A stretch of 64,000 nucleotides of DNA, taken from the NCBI GenBank assembly GCA_030762935.1, contig CM060883.1, positions 29,692,501-29,756,500 on the forward strand, given 5' to 3'. The translations under genes were made by a program, and so were the position numbers. This DNA comes from Hymenopus coronatus. Taxonomy: Eukaryota > Arthropoda > Insecta > Mantodea > Hymenopodidae. The notes under the pieces are model-generated. The model worked only from the letters and a program-made list of their open reading frames with translations, did no database searches and had not been told where the DNA came from. Shown in pieces: positions 44,453 through 55,330 of this stretch (positions are counted from its first letter, which is position 1; every line of letters begins with the position of its first letter).

Positions 44453-46584
44453 ATCCAGTCCAGTGTAATTGGCAGGCTGAGGGCAGCCCGAGGTGTGCTA
44501 GACGTGTCCCTGTTCTCGGAGAGAACTTAACCACGTTCTAACGGGATTGTGGGTTTTGCAGGATGGCGGGTGTGTTTTGGGGTTGTGGAGTGACAGGAGG
44601 AGGCAAATATTGCTCCTCGACGGTTGCCTTGATGGTGCAACGGCCCTTGTGCACCGCTGGTGTGTGTTAATCAAAATATTTGTTTTGAGGTTTTAATTTT
44701 GAATCCAAGCAACTCTTGAAGGATTATAAGGAGCTTAGCCGTAGCAGCTGTTGGTGGTGCTCCTTCGTTACGGGGGATGCCCGCAAGCCATGCGGGGAAG
44801 CCGGTATCGCCTGAAGTGGCGGTTTGTGGCATCGTAATCCCCAAGAGACCTAACGAGGGCGCTCCGATGGAATGGTAACCCTTCGTTGAATTTTGTTGCC
44901 CGACGCCTAATCTCGTCCTCCAGGTATGGTAGACCAGAGGTTTCGTGCAGGAGTCTCGATGGAAAACCTCGAGGCACAGAATAGATAGCCCGAAGACACC
45001 TATTCTGTACCTTTGAAGCAACAGCAGACTGGAGTCTGCCGCCATGCCCCAGATCTCGCAGGCGTAGATTAACAAGGGGATTATGAGGGCCCTCAAAAGG
45101 CGCAACTTAAGGGGAACCGTCATCGAGGACCTCAGCATCGGGTACAGTGAGGCCGCAGCCCCATTGCCCCGGCACCACAGCCCCCTGATGTGCTCCCTAA
45201 AAGTGACGCCCCTGTCAAGCTTCACCCCCCAAGTAGGTGGTGGTGTTGGTCCATTGTATCCTTCGTCTGAGGTACGTGAATGTGGGGAAGTTTGCGGGAA
45301 AGCGGCGCTTGGTGAAGAGAATAGCGTGGCTTTTCTCCGGATTTATGGACAATCGCCAACGCTCGCACCACTCTTGGATGAGGCAGAGGTGTCTCTGAAT
45401 GGGGTTGAAGGCTCTGCGTGGGTGTTTGTTGGTAGAGTATAACAGCACGTCATCAGCATACTGGGCTATGTTGACTTGCTGCACTGTTGGTAGGTCGGCC
45501 ATGTAGACGCTAAAGAGCGTGGGGGAAAGTACAGAGCCTTCGGGGACTCCGCCTCTTATTGGTCTAGGTGTTAATTTGTGTCCCGCAACTGAAACTACAA
45601 AATATCTGTGTTTAAGGTATGAGTGTAGTAGGTGTATGATGTGTGTCGGGAGTTCCAGTCGCATGAGCTTGAGGAGCAGACCCGCGTGCCAGGTCGTAGA
45701 GAAGGCTTTCTCCACGTCCAGCGACACCGCCGCAGTGTAGGTTCTGTCCTGGAAACCCAGGGCAGCGGCCTCCACCACTCTCAGCAGTTGCTCTCTCGAA
45801 AACCTTCTGATAGGAGACTGATGGATCGGTAGTTGGATGGGTGTAACGGGTCTTTCCCCGGCTTCAAGATGCATATCATCCGGGCCTCCCTCCACTCGCG
45901 TGGAAAGTGGCACAAGGTGAGGCACATGTTGAAAACCTTGGTTAGAAAGAGTACCGCCTTGATGGGAAGGCATCGGAGCATGGCGGGGGTTAGTCCGTCA
46001 GGACCCACTGCCTTTTTGGGGTTGAGACGCCGGAGTGCGCCCTGGAGTTCACTGGGTCGGATGACGGGAAGTCGGCCCGCCTCGTCGGGGGGACGTCAAA
46101 GGTATCGACGCACCTCCCGCCGAGCACGGTCCGAGAAGTCTTCGTCCTGGGGGTCTTCTCGTGGCCTCATAGTCCTTTCTTGATAGTCAGCGAACACATC
46201 GGCTTTAGCTCGGGGTTCATAAGCCAGGCCTTGGGTGCCTTGGATTGGGGAAGGTGATTTGACCTCCGCGGTGTCGGAGAGCTTTGGCAATCCTCCACAC
46301 GTCGCCATCCTCGAGCCTCAAGCGGGTCATCGTCTCCTCCCACGCTCGCACCCTGTGCTCGCGTAGTCGGGTCCGGACCTCTCGGCGTAAACGCCTTAGG
46401 AGTGCTCGGTTATGTGGCGTGCGGTGACGCTGGTAAAGTCTGCGGGCAGCCCAGGAACGGCGTACGAGCAGATGGAGTTCAAGGGGAATGACATCCGGGT
46501 GTAGAGGTGCTGGGGTGTGAACGGTTAGGTTATGGGCAGTTCGCACCACGATGGAGGTAAAGGATTGGACCGCAGCCTCTAGGG
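44453..46584 (-). mobile_element. 5'-truncated Jockey-like LINE
   Basis: The minus strand carries, in order: the linker after the endonuclease (RRSWAARRLYQRHRTPHNRA, 46.3-46.5 kb), the RT start GPDGLTPAMLR (about 46.0 kb), the block REWREARMICILKPGKDP, an LDVEKAFSTTWHAGLL motif, GGVPEGSVLSPTLFSVY, the catalytic AQYADDVLLYS (about 45.45 kb), and a thumb/C-terminal part ending RLPRMACGHPP at 44768. The endonuclease is missing and at least three frameshifts break the frame. GAT repeats lie at both ends (44440-44452 and 46585-46600). Confidence 0.9.
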
Positions 46585-46600
46585 ATGATGATGATGATAA

Positions 46601-47404
46601 TCAGCATCCTTATCCTTAAATATCACCCAATGACAATGCTGTGCGCATTTGATTTAGAGCAACTGCGACATGTATCCGCCAAAGGATTTAAAGTAAGTAG
46701 GCCTAACCCTGAATCAGGTCGTAACCGAGGGATTTTTTTTTTTAAGTAAAGCAGTGAAGCAGGTTGCTGCCGAAGCCGAGGTCTTTTGAAGCTGAAATGC
46801 TCCTTGAATAATTAATTACATGACTTCCGAAAAAATTCTGTTTTGAAAAAGCAATTCAAATTAGGATTTAAAAAAATATCATCATAAATCTGTTGATAAA
46901 TCAAAATTAAGAATTCACCATAGAAGTATTTGTTGTCATCCGGAGTTTGAAATTGAAAGAAAATATTCATTTAAAGGGAACGTTACTTTTACATATGCAG
47001 TTACTTTTAAATATTTTCTCAATCATATTGTTGTATGCTAACTTCAAAACGTTTTTGCACAGGAGATAAAAAACAGGTAGGTTCTCCACACGTACATGGA
47101 AACTTTTCTCTGCCGTCACTAGAGAGGGCAGACGGATTATCGTTTGAGGGATTGCAAGTTAACAGCGCTACGGGGATTGATAACGTAAGATATTGTAGGG
47201 TCGGTACCCTCATCATCCGTTCAAGAGTAGTTAGACGACATACTTTAACTACTCCTCCTGTTTTTTCTTTTTTTGTCAACTGTGGTAAACTACTGGTAAA
47301 TATTTTGCCGAAAGCATCGAAGGTGTGGCATTTGCAAATAGTCATTTGTAAGAGATTTTTGATCGGAGCTCACCAGCTCACTCTGATGGGATGCAGAGAG
47401 AAAC
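46601..47404. other. transporter intron, unassigned
   Basis: Overlapping open frames of 108 (minus) and 197 (plus, running into R1) codons lie at 47019-47628. Neither shows a recognised domain, so neither is called. Confidence 0.4.
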
Positions 47405-47557
47405 CTTTTTTACTTTATCTACACGTATACATAGTGTATAGAGAAGGTTGTATTGTACCCAAAAATTCGATACCGAGATTTCACCGGAAATATACGTTTT
47501 GGGTCCCCCTGAATCCAAAAAAAGCATTTTTACAAAAAGGTCCCTGTATGTGCGCGC

Positions 47558-47606
<49 letters not shown>

Positions 47607-48305
47607 TGTGGGCAGCATAGCTCAATAACAAAAATACCGTTAAATACCAAACTTGGTATTTAAGTTTGGCATCTTCCAAGGATGCGACACGAAGATTTTC
47701 AAGAAAATTCCCTCATCCCCCTTTACATGGAACATTTTTCGAAAATTTTGATTTTCTTAAAAATAGCTCTAACGATTATAATTGAAATGTTAAATATTAA
47801 AGATATTTACTTAGCAAATAAAATGTATATCTTGAATTTTCTGGAAATAGCTTCTGAAGACTACCTTATTCTGGATGAATTTTACGGAATTTTGCATAAC
47901 TGCTAAACCGTAAGAGATGGACAAAAACTTAACACACAGAAAGAGTAGAGCACATTAAAACATACAATTTATGTCATATATATTTTTTTTTCGTGGAGTT
48001 GATCGTTATTTAGATATTTCTTGTTTTTGGTTTCAGGGGGAGAAACCTATCCTTTTCTCATACGGACTTTGTCAACTCCTGTCCATACAAACAAAGAAAC
48101 TTCAGTCACATAGCAACCAGCTTTTGACTGTCACTTTAACCTAATGTACTCCCTTATTTGCCTTCTACTTGCAAGGAAGCAAGTAATAAGACGATTTTTT
48201 TTCTAAATTAGCAAGAAGTAAATAGAAGAATAAACTTTTTAACTATAATGTGTTGCAAAGATGTAGAGAAAGTCATGTGAATGGAACACATCAGATTTTT
48301 TTCTT
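47405..48305 (+). repeat. R1 repeat, full length
   Basis: It begins TTTTTTACTTTATCTACACG, includes CGAGATTTCACCGGAAATAT, the GC/GT run at 47548-47605, AATACCAAACTTGGTATTTA, ACTGCTAAACCGTAAGAG and ends GATGTAGAGAAAGTCATGTG plus ACACATCAGATTTTT. This is the best reference copy in the window. Confidence 0.92.
47548..47605 (+). repeat. (CG)n-(TG)n alternating tract
   Basis: About 25 bases of alternating G and C join directly to about 33 bases of alternating T and G, all purine-pyrimidine alternating and capable of Z-form DNA. It occupies the usual microsatellite position of R1. Confidence 0.95.
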
Positions 48306-48794
48306 TCTTTCTCTCTTTTTCTTTCTTTCTTCAGAGTAAACGCTGCTTAGCAAACTATCGTAGGAACTTAACTCCCAAATATATAAAATACATTGTTGTC
48401 ATTCCATTAAATGTGTCTTTTATGAAAGAAACTAAAATAGTACAAGATAGATGAATTACCATTTCTACAAACCACAAGTTTTTTATACAAATATTGTAAA
48501 TATTCATTAATATATACTCCACAATATAGTGCCCCAGAAGTTATATGAATTATAAATAAACGTATAAATAAAATTCCATGTTTATGTGTAAATGTTTACT
48601 GGAATATAAAATGCGACAGCAAAACATTTCATTCTGCAAAGATTATACTGGTCCCGCCTGCCTTTAGTTTGTCTTCGCTGTCCAAAACCGGTGCTTTAGA
48701 CAGGTGCTGGCGTCTACAGATAATAAGCAGTGAACTTCAGTTTTAACGTACCCCATTGCACTTTCTAGTGATCGCTATCCAAAGGTTATTGTAC
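48306..48794. other. transporter intron, nothing recognised
   Basis: A T-rich start (CTTTCTTTCTCTC run) then AT-rich unassigned sequence up to the donor of exon b. Confidence 0.45.
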
Positions 48795-48924
48795 CTGTCT
48801 TAAAGTCTTATCCAAGCTGGGTGGCAGGGTACGTCCATTTACGCGTGCAGCTTCTTGTAGGATGGCCATCACTTCGTCCGTCTTGCCCAGAGCGAGCAGC
48901 CATCTTGGTGACTCCGGAAGAATC
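48795..48924 (-). CDS. transporter exon b (PESPRWL motif)
   Basis: The 130-nt exon begins one base into the codon split from exon a (a tryptophan) after acceptor TTTTTCAG and ends in phase 0 before donor GTACAA. It reads ILPESPRWLLALGKTDEVMA, then ILQEAARVNGRTLPPSL. ESPRWL followed by a G(K/R).(D/E)EA-type helix and N(G)..LP is the defining SLC22 loop after helix 6. Confidence 0.95.
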
Positions 48925-49015
48925 CTGAAAAAGTTGAGTAATTACTATATTAATAATAAGCTGCTTTAAAAGTGATCTTCTATCAGTTCCAAGATATAAA
49001 ACAACATGATTATGT

Positions 49016-49446
49016 GAAAAAATCTGATGTGGTCTATTCACATGACTTTCTCTACATCTCTGCAACAAATTGTTGATAAAAAGCTTATGCTTCCATGTAA
49101 GTGGAAGGGAAATATGAGAGTACCAAAGCTGGTTGCTTTGAGATTTAAGTTCCTTTGTATGTATGGACAGGAGGTGACAAATTCCCGTATGAGAAAAGTT
49201 AAAGTATTTTAAAGCTGAAGCCAATAACAAGGAATATCTCAAAATCGATCAATTTACGAAAAAAATATATATAACATAACGTGTGTGTTTTAACGAGCTC
49301 TAAATTTTCTATCAGTAAGTTTTTGTCTATCTCTTACGGTTACCAGTTATGCAAAATCCTGTAAAATTCATACAGAATAAAGATGTCTTCAGAGGATATT
49401 CCCAGAAATTTGAAGATATACATTTTATTTATCATGTAAACATCTT
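49016..49446 (-). repeat. R1 half copy (fold-back partner)
   Basis: It starts AAATCTGATGTGGTCTATTC, then GACTTTCTCTACATCTCTGC, AAGCCAATAACAAGGAATAT, CTCTTACGGTTACCAG and stops near GTAAACATCTTTAAC, where the sequence turns into the opposite orientation. Confidence 0.85.
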
Positions 49447-49790
49447 TAACGAAAATTTGAAGAAAATCCCCCTGACCCCAACTACCCTTGACATGGAGAA
49501 CATTTCAAAAATGTTTATTTTCTCAAAAATAGACCTAACGATTTGATTAAAATACCGTATATTAAAGCTATTTGCATGACAAAATGTATATCTTGAATTT
49601 CCAGGGATTAGACTCTGAAATCCTCTTCATTCTAAATGACCTTTGTATAACTAGAAAACCGTAAGAGATATACAAAAACGTACTACACAAAAAATGTTGA
49701 TCTCGTCAAAACATAATTTATACTCTTTAGATTTTGTTATGAGGTTAGCAGTATCCGAGATATTCCTTGTTATTGGTTTCAATATTAGTG
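49447..49790 (+). repeat. R1 partial copy (fold-back partner)
   Basis: It continues from AAGAAAATCCCCCTGACCC through TGACATGGAGAACATTTC, GAAAACCGTAAGAGATATAC to GATATTCCTTGTTATTGGTT. Together with 49216-49446 it forms inverted arms of about 230 bp. Confidence 0.85.
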
Positions 49791-49860
49791 TGCTTGTAGG
49801 TTTTAGTGAAATGATTATTTTAAATGTAAATTACTTAAAACCTAGAAGCACACTAATATT
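49781..49860. repeat. short perfect-like palindrome
   Basis: AATATTAGTGTGCTTGTAGG and its near-exact inverse (CCTAGAAGCACACTAATATT) are separated by about 40 bases, of which the inner parts also pair partly. It joins directly onto the R1 piece. Confidence 0.8.
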
Positions 49861-50182
49861 TTTATAAATTAATTTATAGGGGAATATTTCTGAATATTTT
49901 AATGAACCAAACAGTTATCCATTTTTCCATAGAACTTCTAATTCCATAGAATACAAACAAACGTAATAAAGGTAAGTTTTATTTTGTTCTGTTCATTTTG
50001 GACATTACAGTTAGCCTTAAATTGATTGAAATTGATAGAAATTAGTAATATTAATATCAATTATTCTTCATTTTTGCAGTATTATGCCCCTATTTGGTCC
50101 TAATAAATATATTCTGGCATTAACAAATGAAACCAAGCGTTTTCTCCAATGCAGTTCAGAAACAAGAGGTTTAACGACTTAC

Positions 50183-50351
50183 CACCAGAGGCCAAAGAGA
50201 AGCACACAGGGCAGAGTGATTGCCAGTTGGAGATGTGACCAGCCTCTGATGAAGTATGCTATACCAGCAATAGATATGTAGCTTAGTGGCACAGGAAACA
50301 GGTACGAAACACCAGAGATGGTTCGCCATTTTCCACCAACCAACTCCATAC
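50183..50351 (-). CDS. transporter exon a (helices 5-6)
   Basis: The 169-nt exon starts two bases into a codon after acceptor ACTTATGGTTTCAG and ends two bases into a tryptophan codon before GTAAGT. It reads MELVGGKWRTISGVSYLFPV, then AGIAYFIRGWSHLQLAIT and LPCVLLFGLWW. The E.V...(K)(W)R......, AYFIR.W..LQL and P..L...W(W) pattern is that of SLC22 helices 5 and 6. Its upstream neighbour was not found before the window's right edge. R1 pieces in opposite orientation flank it. Confidence 0.94.
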
Positions 50352-50529
50352 CTGAAACCATAAGTTATGTTAGTACGGGAACATAATGTGTACACAACTT
50401 TATTTCAAGTAAACAATTATATCACACACGGGAGAGTCAACAGTAACCTAACTTTTGTTTTTAGGTTCAGATAAAAGGCTAAATCTGTTGTATCAGTATG
50501 GGAAAGGATCATTTTAAGAAAAGATAAGA

Positions 50530-51265
50530 ACAAAATCTGATGTGCTACATTCAAATAACTTTCTGTAGTTGCTCCATATACAAACTATTCTTACCAAAGA
50601 GTTTTATTTTATCTGCTTCATGCTAATCGAGATAACAATTAGCAGAATTGGTTTAATTACTTTGTTCCTTATAAGTAGAAGTGAAATAAGGGAATGCATT
50701 AGACTAAAGCGAGAGCCCAGCTGGGTAGTGTGGTGGTAGCGTGTCTGCCTCACACTCAATAGGTCGCGAGTTCGATTCTCGCTTAGGGTGAGTTACCCTG
50801 ATAAGGCTTTTTTTCGAGGATTTCCTGAGAAGACGAATGTCAAGTACCTTTAAGCTCCATACACCCTGAGATCATTTGATTCCTAATTTCACAAATTTCA
50901 TTCATCATCCGAAATGACCAAACAGGTTAAAGGACGTTAAGCTAATATAAATACACATTTTTAAAGCTGGTCACATTTTAAAAGCTCCTCACTATGTGAA
51001 ACAATTGAGATTCGGTTCGCTTTGCATGGTGCCGTTTGAGAAAGGTAGTTTAAAATTGAAACAATCATAAGGAAAATGTCGAAAACGGTCAACTCTACAA
51101 GAAAAACGTATATGACTTAATGATGTGTTCTAACGAGATATATACTATTTTTGTGCAGTAGATTTTGTCTATCTCTTAGGTTTACAATTATGCAATATTC
51201 AGTAAACTTCATGCAGAATAAAGAGGTCTTCAGAGGCTATTTCCTGAAAATTCAAGATATATAAC
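50530..51265 (-). repeat. R1 repeat interrupted by SINE-C
   Basis: It carries AAATCTGATGTGCTACATTC, CATGCTAATCGAGATAACA and GGGAATGCATTAGACTAAAG. After the SINE it continues with GCTGGTCACATTTTAAAAG, TTGAAACAATCATAAGG and ACTTCATGCAGAATAAAGAG, then breaks off at GATATATAACTATGG. Confidence 0.85.
50718..50955 (+). mobile_element. SINE-C, full copy inside R1
   Basis: The head is CCCAGCTGGGTAGTGTGGTG with A-box-like GTGGTAGCGTGTCTGCC and B-box GGTCGCGAGTTCGATTCTCG. The body is TTTCCTGAGAAGACGAATGTC and TCATCATCCGAAATGACC, with the end TTAAAGGACGTTAAGCTAA. It splits R1, so it is younger than that R1 copy. The inverse copy lies at 60274-60478. Confidence 0.88.
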
Positions 51266-51360
51266 TATGGTCATAGTGTATAGAGAAGGTATTGTAATAC
51301 CTCAAAAATTCTATACCGAGATTTCACCGGAAATATATGTTTAGGTTCCCCCTGAAGAAA
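51266..51360 (+). repeat. R1 hairpin-end fragment
   Basis: It reads GTCATAGTGTATAGAGAAGG, ATACCGAGATTTCACCGGAA, then breaks off at an A run before the next R1 copy begins. Confidence 0.8.
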
Positions 51361-51365
51361 AAAAA

Positions 51366-51945
51366 ATACTTTCTCTACACGTACTATGTACATAGTGCAT
51401 AGAGAAGATATTGTAATGCGCTCAAAATTTGATACCGAAATTTCTCCGGAAATACATATTTTGGGTCCCCTGAATCAAAAAAAAAAAAAAAATTAGAAAA
51501 AATTCCGTGTGTGTGTGTCTGTATCTGTGGACAGCATAGCTCAAAAATGAAAAGTTTGTTAAATATCAAGTTTGGTATTTAAGTTCAGTATGTTCCAAGG
51601 ATGCCACACGAAGATTTTAAAAAAAATCCCCTCACCCACAACTACCCTTTACATGGAACCTTTTTTCAAAAATATTGATTTTCTCAAAAATGACTAACCA
51701 TTTTGATTAAAATATCGTATATTAAAGATATTTACCTGACATATAAAATGTATATCTTGAATTTTCTTGGTATAGCTTCTAAAGACTACTTTATTCTGGA
51801 TGATTTTTACGGAATTTTGCATAACTGGTAAACTGTAAGAGATAAATAAAAGCTAACTACTGAACAGAAAATGCAGAGCTCGTTAAAACACAATTTATGT
51901 TATACACTTTTGTCGTGGAGTTGATGATTTTGAGATATAACACAC
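51366..51945 (+). repeat. R1 copy, left arm of a 1.1-kb palindrome
   Basis: It starts TACTTTCTCTACACGTACTA and runs in normal R1 order to AACACAATTTATGTTATACAC and TCGTGGAGTTGATGATTTTG, where it meets an inverted R1. Confidence 0.9.
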
Positions 51946-51948
51946 ATG

Positions 51949-52475
51949 ACTTGTGTGTTTAAACGTGCTCTACATTTTTTGTGGGTTAAGTTTTTGTCCA
52001 TCTCTTACGGATTAGCAGTTATGCAAAATCCCGTAAAATTCATCCAGAATAAAGTAGTCTTCAGAGGTTATTCCCAGAAAATTCAAGATATACATTTTAT
52101 TTGTCAGTAAATATCTTTAATATATGACATTTTAATCAAAATCGTTAGAGCTATTTTTGAGAAAATCAAAATTTTCGAAAAAAAGTTCCATGTAAAGGTT
52201 AGTTGGGATGGGGGATTTTCTTGCAAATCTTCTTGTCGCATCCTTGGAGGATATCAAACCTAAATACCAAGTTTGGTATTTAACGGTCTTTTCGTTTTAG
52301 AGCTATGCTGTCCTCAGACACACACACACATACACACGCACGGACCTTTTTCCAAAAATGTTTTTTTTTTAATTCAGGAGGACCCAAAACATATATTTCC
52401 GGGGAAATCTCGGTATCGAATTTTTGAGTAGATTGTAATACCTTCTCTATACACTATGTACATAGTACGTGTAGA
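51949..52475 (-). repeat. R1 copy, right arm of the palindrome
   Basis: It begins GACTTGTGTGTTTAAACGTG and ends TAGTACGTGTAGAGAAAGTA, the exact inverse of the left arm's first bases. The two arms cover about 520-580 bp each. Confidence 0.9.
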
Positions 52476-52671
52476 GAAAGTAATAAAACGTATGCAGAAA
52501 TGGTAAGTTTTTCAGAAATTTTGCTCTTACAGTGGATAAAACTCGTTTTTTAATCTAAGTTCTTAAGAGGATAATGAGAATCCAATACTTGAAGTTTCTC
52601 TATATACTATTACAACAAATTTAAAACATTTTAGTAAAAACTGTACAAGTTTTTGAAAAGAGCATATTTTT

Positions 52672-53290
52672 ACTTTCTCTACACAGTACATGGTACGTAG
52701 ATAGAGAAGGTATTGTATTCCACCCAAAAATTCGATACCATAGTTTCACCGGAAATACACGTTTTGGGTTCCCCTGTATCCAAAAGAAGCATTTTTAGAA
52801 AAAAGGTCCACGAGTGTCTGTGAACGGTAAACATCGTAAACTGAAGATATTTGCATGACAAATAAAATGCATATTTTGAATATTCTGGAATAGCCCCTGA
52901 AGAGCTCTTCATTCTGGATGAATTCTGCATAATTGGTAAACCGCAAAAAAAAAAAAAAAAATTATCGACATATTTAAGACATTTCTTATTTTAGTTTCAA
53001 TTTTAAAATACTTTAACCTTAACTTTGCTCATACGAGAATTTTTCAACTCCTAGCAAAGCAAAGAGACGGATTTCAACCACACGACAACGAACTTTTTTT
53101 TTTTTAAAGATTTGGCTATCGATTTAGTCTTGTGTATTCCCTTATTTCCCTCATATTTACAAGAAAGCAAGTAATAGGACCATTTGCTAATGTTTAGCCG
53201 ATTAGAATGAAGTAGATAGAACAATAAGCGTTTTACAATCATTTGTTAAAGAGATATAGAAAAAGTTACGTGAATACATAAGATTTTTAA
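52672..53290 (+). repeat. R1 copy with internal deletion
   Basis: It runs from TTTTTACTTTCTCTACACAG to AAAAAGTTACGTGAATACAT. The block between the GT run and ATTTGCATGACAAATAAAAT is deleted, so it is about 620 bp rather than about 880. Confidence 0.87.
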
Positions 53291-53496
53291 ACAAAAGTTA
53301 TCAATAACTGAACAACTCTTAGTCTTAGATAAATTAAATTTGGTAGAACGTGTTTTTTAACCTTGATGCGTGCACAAAAACTGAAGACTCTGGATTTAAA
53401 ATCTGGAAAGATTTTAGGAATTCTATTGGAAAACCTAAATTTAGTCTATGATGTGCGCACAATCGTCGTTTTATTTCACTAACATGTTATTAAGAA

Positions 53497-54380
53497 TCTG
53501 ATGTGTTCCATTCACATGACTTCCTCTACATCTCTGTAACAAATTATTGTTAAGGAGCTTATTCTTCTATCTACGCCATGCTAATCGAGACAAATATTAG
53601 CAGAAATCGTCCTTATTGGTTGCTTCCCTGTAAGTGGAAGGGGAACAAGAGAATACACTAGGCTAAAGTGATAGTCAAATCTTTTAAAATCTGGTTGCCA
53701 TGTGGTTGAAATCCGTTTCTATACAGGGCCAGATTTACAACTTTCCGTGTGTGAAGTGTTTTAAATCTGAAACAAATAACAACGAATATCTCAGAAATGG
53801 TCAATTCAACTAAGAAATAAACGTATATCACATACATTGTGTGTTTTAACGCGAACTACATTTTTTTGTGTAGTAAATTTTTGACTATCTCTTACGGTTT
53901 ACCAGTTACGTAAAATTCAGCATAATTCATTCAGAATAAAGAGGTCTTTAGAGCTTATTCCCATAAACTTCAAAATATACATATTATTTACCCCATAAAT
54001 TTCTTTAATATAAGGTATTTTAATCAAAATCGTTAGTCATTTTTGAGAGAATCAAACATTTTGAAATTCTTTCAATGTGAAGGGTAGTTTGGGGTGTGGG
54101 GATTTTTCTCAAAAATCTTCGTGTCGCATCCCTGGAAGATGCTAAGCTTAAATAAGTTTGGTATTTTACCAACTTTTCGTTTTTGAGTTATCGTGTTCAC
54201 AGACACACTGATACATGGAGACTCATACACGCGGACCTTTTTCTAAAAATACGTTATTTTTGGATACAGGGGATCCTAAAACGGTTATTTCCGGTGAAAT
54301 CTCAGTATTGAATTTTTGGGTGTAATGTAATTACCTTATCTATACACTATGTGTATATTACGTGTAGAGAAAGTAAAAAT
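53497..54380 (-). repeat. R1 repeat, full length
   Basis: It starts GAATCTGATGTGTTCCATTC, has all blocks in reverse order and ends ATTACGTGTAGAGAAAGTAA. The length of about 880 bp agrees with the 47405 copy. Confidence 0.92.
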
Positions 54381-54839
54381 AGTGTCCTTCAGCTTCTTGC
54401 TAGGGAATCTGCTGTAAGTTCCTATACTATAAATCTGTTTTGATGTATCGTAGGAATATATAAATATTTGTCTTTAAAGACGGTACACTTTTCAGTCACC
54501 TTTCAGGTATCTACATAATTATTTTATTGCACATATCACTTGAGCTTTAAAAGTAATTCGAATGTAGTATACAAGAAAACGCTTTCTCTAACACTGGAAT
54601 TGTACAAAGTAAAGACCGCTAACACAACGTAAATTTAGACTAACCCTTAATTCGTACTAAGCATTTCCGGAAACACAGCATTGGAGGAAAGCAACTACCG
54701 TGCTTTCGTTTTATGCCAAGGCCACAACCGCTTTATAAGGTATCGGCCGAGACGAGTGACCTTGATATTATACCACTGCGCGAAAGCGGCGCGGGACGTG
54801 TCAAGGGTACGTATGTCCTCAGTGTGTTGTGAAGTGTTT
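54381..54839. other. no recognised feature
   Basis: AT-rich on the left, GC-richer from about 54700 (GGTATCGGCCGAGACGAG, GCGCGAAAGCGGCGCGGGAC). The right part may be the 5' end of the DNA transposon that follows. Confidence 0.4.
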
Positions 54840-55330
54840 CGACAGTAAGTGTATGATTTCCTTAGGAAATGCCTGCTAACAAATTCACACTTGAGAGTGC
54901 ATTTTTATCTGCCACACATACATGTAGAGAGGTGTGCAGACAACAATTTCAACAGTAATTTTCTGGATATCCAGTTCCGGGTGAAGACACTGTGAGAATA
55001 ACGGTATATCCAAACGCTAAACCAAAGAAGCGAAAGCATATTCTAACAGAGGAAAGACTGTCGAAATTGGTGCTGTATTTGAACGCTCGCCCCAAAATTC
55101 TCTCAGCCGTGTTGCAGAGCAAGTGGGTGTTTCACGACGTTCTGTTTATACTGCTACTAAACTTTTAAAACTGAAACCCTACGTGTGACTATAGTGCAGA
55201 AGCTATAAACATTACGCAAGTAGAACTTATGCGTGTGAATAGTAATTTCATCCGACGATGTCAAGAATCTTCGCGCAGATGGACACCACTTTCAACACTT
55301 ACACCAAGGTTACTAGGAATAGCATCTTGG
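54840..55330 (+). pseudogene. mariner/Tc3-like element lacking its catalytic core
   Basis: The N-terminal words near 54935-55165 read CRQQFQQ, FSGYPVPGEDTV and RVAEQVGVSRRSVYTATKLL, a helix-turn-helix region. At 55205-55310 the C-terminal words VNSNFIRRCQ and GHHFQHL follow. The region with the three catalytic aspartates between them is deleted. Confidence 0.7.

Larger units (their letters stand above)
26521..50351 (-). other. SLC22-type organic cation transporter gene (partial)
   Basis: SLC22 proteins are plasma-membrane major facilitator transporters of about 540 residues with 12 membrane helices. Six minus-strand exons are visible: 50351-50183, 48924-48795, 35593-35404, 34273-34145, 31129-30939 and 26670-26521. 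Each has consensus AG and GT borders and all five junctions keep the reading frame, giving about 318 codons. They cover the protein from about helix 5 to the C-terminus. The extracellular loop and the first helices are missing. The 13.2 kb intron between exons 2 and 3 holds tRNA genes and many mobile elements. The sequence is closest in style to insect organic cation transporter proteins. The substrate cannot be predicted. Confidence 0.95.

Noticed and set aside
45083..46183. Plus-strand open frames of 73-119 codons over the LINE
   Set aside because: They are antisense shadows of the GC-rich LINE coding sequence, whose minus-strand frames carry the RT motifs.
47035..47628. 197-codon plus-strand open frame and the overlapping 108-codon minus frame
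   Set aside because: The 3' third is R1 and its GT run, the rest has no family resemblance, and no splice or neighbouring exon supports it.
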